From positions 1 through 11,222 of the forward strand of contig JBKPDV010000255.1 in assembly GCA_046728075.1 (NCBI GenBank): a stretch of DNA of 11,222 nucleotides, in the 5' to 3' direction. Source of the stretch: JBKPDV01 sp046728075. GTDB taxonomy: Bacteria; Acidobacteriota; Thermoanaerobaculia; UBA5066; Gp7-AA6. Position numbers and translations under genes: made by a program. This document shows positions 6,801 through 11,222 of the stretch, piece by piece; position 1 is the stretch's first letter; every line of letters begins with the position of its first letter. The notes beneath the pieces were generated by a model. The model ran no database searches. It was not told the DNA's origin and saw nothing but the letters and a program-made list of their open reading frames with translations.

Positions 6801-9474
6801 GCTCCACCCGATAACCGCGAAGTTTGACCTGGTGATCGTCGCGCCCGAGGAATTCGAGATCGCCCGCCCGCGTGCGTCGGGCGCGGTCGCCTGTCCGATA
6901 GAGCCGTGCCGTCTCGGATCCGGCGAAAGGGTCCTGCACGAACCGCTCGCGGTCGAGCTCCGGCCGGCGCAGATATCCTCGCGCGAGACCGGATCCTCCC
7001 AGATAGAGGTCTCCCGCGACACCTTCCGGGACCGGCTCCCGGTGGGCGCCCAACACGTAAGCAGCCGTATTGGCGATCGGCCGCCCGATCGACACGAAGC
7101 CCCCGGCGCAATCCGCGGGGCCGACCCGCTTGATCGTCGTCCACACGGTGGCCTCGGTCGGTCCGTAGAAGTTCCAGAGCGGCACGTTCCACGACAAGAG
7201 CTCCGCCGCGAGATCGGCGGCAAGGGCCTCGCCTCCGCAGATCAAGAGCCGCAGCCGCCATTGCGCCGCGCCGGCCGCCGGATCGTTCCGGACCGCCGCG
7301 AGCCTCCGAGCGGCCGCGGGTGTCTGGCTGACGACCGTCACGCCTTCGTCCTTCAGAAGATGCGCGAAGTCGAGCGGCGACTGTGTGGCCTCGATCGGAA
7401 CGATGACGAGCCGCCCGCCGTGGAGCAGCGGCCCCCACAGCTCCCAGACCGACAGGTCGAACGCGTAAGAATGAAAAACGGTCCACACATCGGTCTCGTC
7501 GAACCCGAGCTCTCCTCGCGTCCCGGCGAAGAGATTCGCGACGCCGGCGTGCCGCACGAGAACGCCTTTGGGCCGTCCGGTGGATCCGGACGTGTAGATC
7601 GCATAAGCGATGTCGTCGGGACCCGCGAGCGGCGCTGGATTCTCCGTGCTCTCCCGTTGGATCTCTCCCCAGCCGGAGTCGAGAAGGATCGCCTCCTCTT
7701 GCGACCCGGCGAGGATCGGCCGGGCCGCCTCGTCTGTCAGAAGGAGCTTCGCCCCGGAATCCGCGAGCAGAAAGGAGATCCGGTCTATCGGATAGGCGGG
7801 GTCGATCGGGACGTACGCTCCTCCCCCTTTCAGCACGCCGAGGATCCCGACGATCATTTCGAGAGACCGCTTGACGCAGAGTCCGACGAGAGCACCCGGC
7901 TCGACGCCGCGCCTCCGGAGCGCGCGCGCGAGCTGGTTTGCTCTCGCGTTCAGCTCGCCATACGTCAGGCTTTTGCCTTCACAGACGACGGCGACCCTGT
8001 CCGGCCATCTTCGCGCGTTCTGCTCGAAGAGCTCCGGGAGAGTCGTTCGGGGAGCGGGCGGCTCTGCCGAGCCCCTGGAATCCGAAAGGATCCTGCCGCG
8101 CTCTGCGGCGGTGAGCAGCGGCAGCCGCGAGATCGGCCGATTCGGATCGGCGACGATGCCTTCGAGGAGAGTCTCGAGCCGGGCCGCGAAATCCTCCATG
8201 GTCGAAGAATCGAAGAGGTCCGCGTTGAACTCGATGTCGTAGGGCAGAGCCTCGCCTTCTTCTCTCATGAAGATCGTCAGGTCCGCCCGCGCCACGTCCC
8301 CCTCGACCTCGAGCGGCGAGAGGGTCAGGCCCGGAAGCTTCCACGCGCGTCGCGGCGTATTCTCGAGCGCGAAAAAGACCTGCACGATCGGCGCATGGCT
8401 CAAGCTGCGCCGCGGCTGGAGCTCCTCGACGACTTTCTCGAAAGGAACATCCTGGTGGCTGTACGCTCCGATGGTCACCCCTCGGACTCGGTGCAGCAGC
8501 TCCCGAAAGGTCGGATCTCCGGAGAGATCGGTCCTCAGAGCGAGGGTGTTGACGAACAGCCCGATGAGTCCCTCGGTCTCCGTGCGGCTTCGGCCCGCCA
8601 CCGGGCAGCCGACGACGACGTCCTCCTGGCCGCAGGAGCGGGAGAGCAGCGTCTGAAAGGCGGCGAGGAGCGTCATGAAGAGAGTAGCCCCCTCGCTTCG
8701 ACTCAACTCTCGCAGCGCTCCGGCCAGCTCGCCCGTTATCGACGAGGAAACCTGAGCTCCTCGAAACGTCTGCACCGCCGGCCGCGGCCGGTCCGTCGGA
8801 AGCTCCAACAAAGCCGGCGCCCCGCTCAACTGACCCCTCCAGTATCCGATCTCCTCTTCCAGCCGCTTTCCCCGCATCCACTCGCGCTGCCAGACCGCGT
8901 AGTCCGCGTACTGAATCGCCAACGGCGGCAGCGGCGACGGCTCGCCCCTCGAAAACGCGTCGTAGACCTCAGCCAACTCCCCGAAAAAGATGCCGAGCGA
9001 CCAACCGTCCGAAATGATGTGGTGGATCGACAGGAGAAAGAGGTACTCATCGGGAGAGAGCGTCACGAGGGTGGCGCGCAACAGCGGGCCGCTCGCCAGA
9101 TCGTAAGGCTTGCGGCTGTCCTCCTGGGCCAGGAGGCGGGCCTCTCGGTCCCGCTCTTCCTGCCCGAGCTTGCTCAGGTCCACGAGGCGCAGATTCAGAT
9201 GCTCGTCGGGCGCGATCACCTGGAAGGGCTCACCCGCATCCGCGCGGAACGTCGTGCGCAATGTTTCATGCCGCTGGACGATCTCTCGGAGGGCGCGATC
9301 GAAGACGGCGATGTCCAACTTCGCCTGGATCCGGGCGACACGAGAGATGTTGTAAACGGGCGTTCCCGGCTCGAGCTGGTCTAGGAACCACAAACGTTGC
9401 TGCGCAAAAGACGCAGGAAAGATGTAGCTCTTCGAGCTCAGACCGGACTCGTGCGTTTCGGTTTCCTGGAGCAC
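3829..9474 (-). CDS. NRPS C-A-PCP-C with fused C-terminal TauD-type dioxygenase
   Basis: Large cytosolic NRPS of 1881 residues from GTG at 9474. This start is preferred because AAGGA lies 6 nt upstream; an in-frame TTG at 9480 would add two residues but abuts that AAGGA. Domains: C1 about 19-463 (HHIISDG 151-157), probably joining Thr to residue X; A about 478-978 (A3 YTSGSTGRPKG 627-637, A10 Lys969); PCP about 993-1060 (LGGHSL, Ser1026); C2 about 1086-1518 (intact HHIVSDG 1218-1224); a charged linker 1519-1567; and a TauD/TfdA dioxygenase about 1568-1873. The dioxygenase has HNE (His1661, Glu1663), distal His1855 and Arg1864, the expected Fe(II) and 2-oxoglutarate ligands. The A-domain code is D673 L674 W677 S716 I745 G747 F769 V777 W778 K969 (DLWSIGFVWK), which I cannot assign. 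C2 has no A-PCP after it in this protein, so it probably serves the Asp module on the next protein. Domain calls are firm; substrate X is open. Confidence 0.96.
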   Translation of the reverse strand: MLQETETHESGLSSKSYIFPASFAQQRLWFLDQLEPGTPVYNISRVARIQAKLDIAVFDRALREIVQRHETLRTTFRADAGEPFQVIAPDEHLNLRLVDLSKLGQEERDREARLLAQEDSRKPYDLASGPLLRATLVTLSPDEYLFLLSIHHIISDGWSLGIFFGELAEVYDAFSRGEPSPLPPLAIQYADYAVWQREWMRGKRLEEEIGYWRGQLSGAPALLELPTDRPRPAVQTFRGAQVSSSITGELAGALRELSRSEGATLFMTLLAAFQTLLSRSCGQEDVVVGCPVAGRSRTETEGLIGLFVNTLALRTDLSGDPTFRELLHRVRGVTIGAYSHQDVPFEKVVEELQPRRSLSHAPIVQVFFALENTPRRAWKLPGLTLSPLEVEGDVARADLTIFMREEGEALPYDIEFNADLFDSSTMEDFAARLETLLEGIVADPNRPISRLPLLTAAERGRILSDSRGSAEPPAPRTTLPELFEQNARRWPDRVAVVCEGKSLTYGELNARANQLARALRRRGVEPGALVGLCVKRSLEMIVGILGVLKGGGAYVPIDPAYPIDRISFLLADSGAKLLLTDEAARPILAGSQEEAILLDSGWGEIQRESTENPAPLAGPDDIAYAIYTSGSTGRPKGVLVRHAGVANLFAGTRGELGFDETDVWTVFHSYAFDLSVWELWGPLLHGGRLVIVPIEATQSPLDFAHLLKDEGVTVVSQTPAAARRLAAVRNDPAAGAAQWRLRLLICGGEALAADLAAELLSWNVPLWNFYGPTEATVWTTIKRVGPADCAGGFVSIGRPIANTAAYVLGAHREPVPEGVAGDLYLGGSGLARGYLRRPELDRERFVQDPFAGSETARLYRTGDRARRTRAGDLEFLGRDDHQVKLRGYRVELGEIETALTEHPKVREAAVLVREDEPGDPRLVAYFTAEAGDVPSPAALRRFLLDRLPEYMVPQAFVALEAIPLTSNAKVDRRALPAPSGARPDLERLFVAPRTPTEEKLAEIWRRLLALDQIGVEDDFFELGGHSLKATQALARVNDVFGIELPLRTLFEVPTVAGLAGRIEKRQTEEQEDSRPPLCRVDRDRPLPVSFGQQRLWFLDRLEPGSSAYNVSRAVRLRGSLDVPALRRSLEAISARHESLRTVFVEIDGEPRQVVSPVVTVPFREQDLGRVSPSAREGRIAQIVSEEAAKPFDLSRGPLWLVLLLRVSPEEHVLLFTTHHIVSDGWSLGIFFDELGQLYSEFHAGRQTMLPGLPIQYPDYAAWQREWLQGRELEKLVNYWRVRLAGAPEVLALPSARPRPANPSSSGFVLTRLLAPELSRGIEELSHVEGTTLFTTLLAAFQAFLSRYARERDVVVGTDVANRDRVETEKLIGFFVNLLPVRTDLSGNPTFREILSRARESSLGAYAHQELPFEKLVEELRPARILGVNPLVQILMVQSPAAQTPRLPELVLEKYPMPVESSRFDLVLFVGEREKRIATNWLYDVDLFDRPAVERLAEDFEKLLAGFVANPDARLEAVEASMGGEKGQKIMEKSDRREAQAGRLRGARRQGVDIARAGQVVEESLTPGQSTPLVLRPEVGPDLDLVDWGRSRREFLETKLLQHGAILFRGFGVASPGEFERFAAGLCRGELFGEYGDLPREAVGGRVYGSTPYPSDQAILFHNESSHMHRWPMKIWFFCVTAAQQGGETPIADCREVYRRLDPALRRKFEEKGLLYSRNYAEGLDVSWQSFYGTEDRRRVEELCRKAGTEFEWRGEHGLRTLQRCPAVIRHPQTGELAFFNQLQLHHVSCLDPAVRESLSSLLKEEELPRNVSYGDGSPIEDSVMKEVGEVYRSSSVAFPWQPGDVLMVNNMLVAHSRNPYVGARKILVAMGEMMNQRELAP
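3841..3848 (-). promoter_or_regulatory. Ribosome binding site for a TTG start
   Basis: AGAGGGAG on the minus strand, inside the end of the dioxygenase coding region and 8 nt before TTG at 3832-3830. The TTG shares bases with the upstream stop (TTGA). Strength and spacing support this rare start codon and coupled translation of the hydroxylase and the Asp module. Confidence 0.65.
3841..4773 (-). other. TauD/TfdA Fe(II)/2-oxoglutarate dioxygenase domain, probable Asp beta-hydroxylase
   Basis: C-terminal catalytic domain of the 1881-residue NRPS. The facial triad is visible as the HNE motif (codons at 4492-4494 and 4486-4488) and a distal His (3910-3912), with a conserved Arg nine residues later (3883-3885) that would bind the 2-oxoglutarate carboxylate. 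Glu rather than Asp in the first metal motif is, from memory, also found in SyrP-like aspartyl hydroxylases. The expected reaction is O2 plus 2-oxoglutarate giving succinate, CO2 and a beta-hydroxylated aminoacyl group held on a carrier protein. The Asp-loading module on the next gene makes Asp the likely substrate. Fused hydroxylases of this class (IbetaH-Asp in siderophore clusters) are reported to give L-threo-beta-hydroxyaspartate. Substrate and stereochemistry are inference; family and metal ligands are seen. Confidence 0.85.
4897..4904 (-). promoter_or_regulatory. Possible internal ribosome binding site before the dioxygenase domain
   Basis: AAAAGGGG on the minus strand, 9 nt before an in-frame ATG at 4887-4885 (Met1530 of the fusion). 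It falls in the linker between the second condensation domain and the dioxygenase. Initiation here would give a free 352-residue dioxygenase. It may be functional, a relic of a formerly separate gene, or chance in a Lys-rich linker. Confidence 0.35.
4921..6228 (-). other. Canonical condensation domain next to the dioxygenase (C2)
   Basis: Second condensation domain of the 1881-residue NRPS. It opens with SFGQQRLWFLD and has the complete HHIVSDG catalytic motif (codons 5803-5823), followed by WSLGIFF and the later VGTDVANRD, IGFFVNLLPVR and HQELPFEKLVEEL blocks expected of an LCL-type domain. No adenylation or carrier domain follows it within the protein; the polypeptide passes through a charged linker into the dioxygenase. 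It is thus the only visible histidine-bearing domain able to form the bond to the aspartyl unit loaded on the following protein. Confidence 0.85.
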
Positions 9475-9476
9475 GG

Positions 9477-11222
9477 TCAATCCTTGGCGCTGTTGCGATG
9501 GGCTTCGCGGTCCACCCGCGGAATCGACAACGTCGAGGGGGCCGCTTCCGGGGCGTTCGCGACGACCTCGGCAAATTCCTCAACGCTCGACGAATCGAAG
9601 AGCGCCCGAATCGGCAATTCGATACCGAACGAGTCCCGAATGCGCGAAACGACCTGTGCCGCCATCAGCGAGTGTCCCCCCAGCTCGAAAAAGTCGTCCT
9701 TCGCCCCGAGGTCATCCCGGCCGAGGATCTGACCCCAGATCTTCGCGACCGCCTGTTCGGTCGGGCCGCGCGGAGGCACGAAGCCCTCCTCGCGCTCCGG
9801 GTTTCGACCCGCCGGCGACGGGAGCGACTGGCGATCGACTTTGCCGCTCGGGGTATAGGGGAGTCGCTCGATCGGAACGAATCGCGAGGGAAGCATGTGA
9901 GAGGGCAGCGATCGCTTCAGGAAGTCGCGAAGCTCTCGGCCGGGAGGCGCCGTCTCACCGCGGGGAACCAGGTACGCGATGAGGCGCACGTCTCCCGGCG
10001 TCTCCTGCCTCGCCAGGACTGCGCACTCGGAAACGGCGGGGTGTTGGGCGAGCGTCCTTTCGATCTCGCCGAGCTCGACGCGATGGCCGCGAATTTTCAC
10101 CTGCTGATCGATCCGGCCCAGATACTCGATCTCGCCATCCGCGCGATACCGGCCGAGGTCACCGGACCGGTAGAGGCGTTCCCCCATGGCGGCGTCAAAC
10201 GGGTTCGGGATGAATTTTTCCTCGGTCAATCCCGGACGGTTCAAATACCCGCGCGCCAACCCCGGGCCCGCGACGCAGATCTCGCCGGGAACCCCGATCG
10301 GGCACAGATGCAGGCGCGGGTCCAGAATGCAGACCTGCAGATCGGGGATCGGCCGGCCGATGACGCTCGATCGACGGTCGAGGTCGGCGCGGGAGACCGG
10401 ATGATGCGTCACGTGTACGGTCGTCTCGGTGATTCCGTACACGTTCACGAGGCGGGGAGACGCGTCTCCGTGCCGCTCGAACCAGGGCGCCAACATACGG
10501 GGCTCGAGCCTTTCACCCCCGAAAATTACCAGCCGCAGCCGGAGAGGCGAGCCGGAGGCGGCGTCCGCCGCGATCAGCTGGCGAAACGCAGAGGGGGTCT
10601 GATTCAACACGGTCACCCCGGTCTCCGATAGCAATTCCCGAAAGGAGTCCGGCGACCGGGCGACCCACTGCGGGACGATGACCACGCGGCCGCCGTACCG
10701 GAGCGCTCCCCAGAGCTCCCAGACGGAGAAGTCGAACGCGTATGAGTGAAAGAGCGTCCAGACGTCGTGCTCGCCAAAATGGAACAAGCCCTCGGTGGCA
10801 GCGAAGAGCCGATCCACGTTGCGATGGGTCACCAGAACGCCCTTGGGCTTTCCTGTCGAGCCGGAGGTGTAAATGACATACGCCAGATTCTCCGGAGAGC
10901 CGAGAACCTCCGGGTCGTTCTCCTCTTCGCGGCCGATCGCGTCGGCGTCGCGGTCGAGAAGGCAGATCGAAACATGGGGGCCGACCGGAACCGAGCTCAG
11001 GAGGGATTCGTTCGTGACGAGGACCGGCGTCCGGGCGTCCGCGACCATGAATCCGAGGCGCTCGGCGGGGTACGTCGGATCCAGAGGAAGGTAGGCGCCC
11101 CCGGCCTTCCAAACGCCGAGCAGGGCGACGACCATCTCGAGTGACCGGTTCAAACAGATTCCGACCAGAACGTCCGGGCCAACCCCAAGCCCTCGCAGAT
11201 GCCGGGCGAGCCGATTGGCCCG
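9477..11222 (-). CDS. NRPS, partial (5' end outside window): A(Thr-like)-PCP
   Basis: C-terminal 581 residues of an NRPS; the frame is open to the right window edge, so the true start and any upstream domains are not visible. Residues are numbered from the edge. The adenylation domain enters near core A1/A2 (KAGGAYLPLDP about 39-49) and has A3 YTSGSTGKPKG (118-128), A5 YGITETT (262-268) and A10 with Lys461. Aligned to GrsA, the ten specificity positions read D164 F165 W168 N207 I233 G235 V261 V269 H270 K461, i.e. DFWNIGVVHK, one change from the threonine code DFWNIGMVHK. It therefore probably activates L-Thr as the AMP ester. A peptidyl carrier domain follows (about 488-555) with phosphopantetheine site Ser518 in LGGHSL. 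GGHS rather than GGDS argues against a partner epimerization domain. The protein ends about 25 residues after the PCP, inside what looks like a PCP-to-C linker; the next condensation domain is on the next gene. Family certain, substrate likely. Confidence 0.95.
   Translation of the reverse strand, partial: RANRLARHLRGLGVGPDVLVGICLNRSLEMVVALLGVWKAGGAYLPLDPTYPAERLGFMVADARTPVLVTNESLLSSVPVGPHVSICLLDRDADAIGREEENDPEVLGSPENLAYVIYTSGSTGKPKGVLVTHRNVDRLFAATEGLFHFGEHDVWTLFHSYAFDFSVWELWGALRYGGRVVIVPQWVARSPDSFRELLSETGVTVLNQTPSAFRQLIAADAASGSPLRLRLVIFGGERLEPRMLAPWFERHGDASPRLVNVYGITETTVHVTHHPVSRADLDRRSSVIGRPIPDLQVCILDPRLHLCPIGVPGEICVAGPGLARGYLNRPGLTEEKFIPNPFDAAMGERLYRSGDLGRYRADGEIEYLGRIDQQVKIRGHRVELGEIERTLAQHPAVSECAVLARQETPGDVRLIAYLVPRGETAPPGRELRDFLKRSLPSHMLPSRFVPIERLPYTPSGKVDRQSLPSPAGRNPEREEGFVPPRGPTEQAVAKIWGQILGRDDLGAKDDFFELGGHSLMAAQVVSRIRDSFGIELPIRALFDSSSVEEFAEVVANAPEAAPSTLSIPRVDREAHRNSAKD
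9481..9485 (-). promoter_or_regulatory. Ribosome binding site deciding a GTG start
   Basis: AAGGA on the minus strand, inside the last codons of the upstream NRPS gene. It is 6 nt from GTG at 9474-9472 but directly adjacent to the in-frame TTG at 9480-9478, so GTG is the better-spaced start. The upstream TGA (9479-9477) lies between the site and the GTG, which suggests translational coupling by ribosomes terminating there. Confidence 0.6.

Noticed and set aside
6067..9384. Plus-strand open frame of 1105 codons opposite the C-A-PCP-C-TauD gene.
   Set aside because: Same explanation: codon-register mirror of a GC-rich coding sequence with complete NRPS domains on the other strand.
4921..9420. 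Strong similarity between the two condensation domains of the same protein as a recent duplication.
   Set aside because: Shared stretches are the family core motifs, while the variable parts between them differ substantially; nothing shows recent duplication beyond common ancestry.

Overview
The window is the interior of a nonribosomal peptide synthetase (NRPS) gene cluster from a GC-rich bacterium. Four NRPS genes lie head to tail on the minus strand, so transcription and peptide assembly run from right to left. The first gene lacks its 5' part and the last its 3' part, because both run off the window. GC-rich third codon positions, TTG/GTG starts and stop-start overlaps indicate a high-GC bacterium. 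I cannot name the taxon; Myxococcota, Acidobacteriota or a Burkholderia-like proteobacterium would all fit.

Layout in order of synthesis: (1) 11222-9477, the end of a module, A-PCP, with a threonine-like specificity code (DFWNIGVVHK). (2) 9474-3829, C-A-PCP-C followed by a fused Fe(II)/2-oxoglutarate dioxygenase (TauD/TfdA) domain; its A-domain code DLWSIGFVWK matches nothing I can recall. (3) 3832-629, a condensation-like domain without the catalytic histidines (PALCADR in place of HHxxxDG), an A domain with an aspartate-like code (DLTKVGHVGK), and a PCP. (4) 564-1, the N-terminal part of the next NRPS, starting with a condensation domain.

The key point is how genes 2 and 3 fit together. 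A dioxygenase fused to the C terminus of one NRPS, followed by a histidine-less condensation-family domain beside an Asp-loading A domain, is the arrangement described for siderophore aspartyl beta-hydroxylases of the fused type (IbetaH-Asp) and their 'interface' domain. I infer that Asp tethered to the PCP of protein 3 is beta-hydroxylated by the dioxygenase of protein 2. The active condensation domain at the end of protein 2 would then join the ...Thr-X chain to it in trans. The predicted partial product is ...-Thr-X-(beta-OH)Asp-..., with X unknown. All three PCPs carry GGHS and no epimerization domain is present, so no D-residue is predicted here. Beta-hydroxyaspartate chelates Fe(III), so a siderophore is a reasonable hypothesis, but no transport, regulatory or tailoring gene is visible to confirm it.

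The genes are tightly packed: a 2-nt gap (or 4-nt overlap), a 4-nt overlap, and a 64-nt gap. There is no intergenic stretch above 64 bases, and I saw no RNA gene, mobile element, CRISPR array, promoter or terminator.
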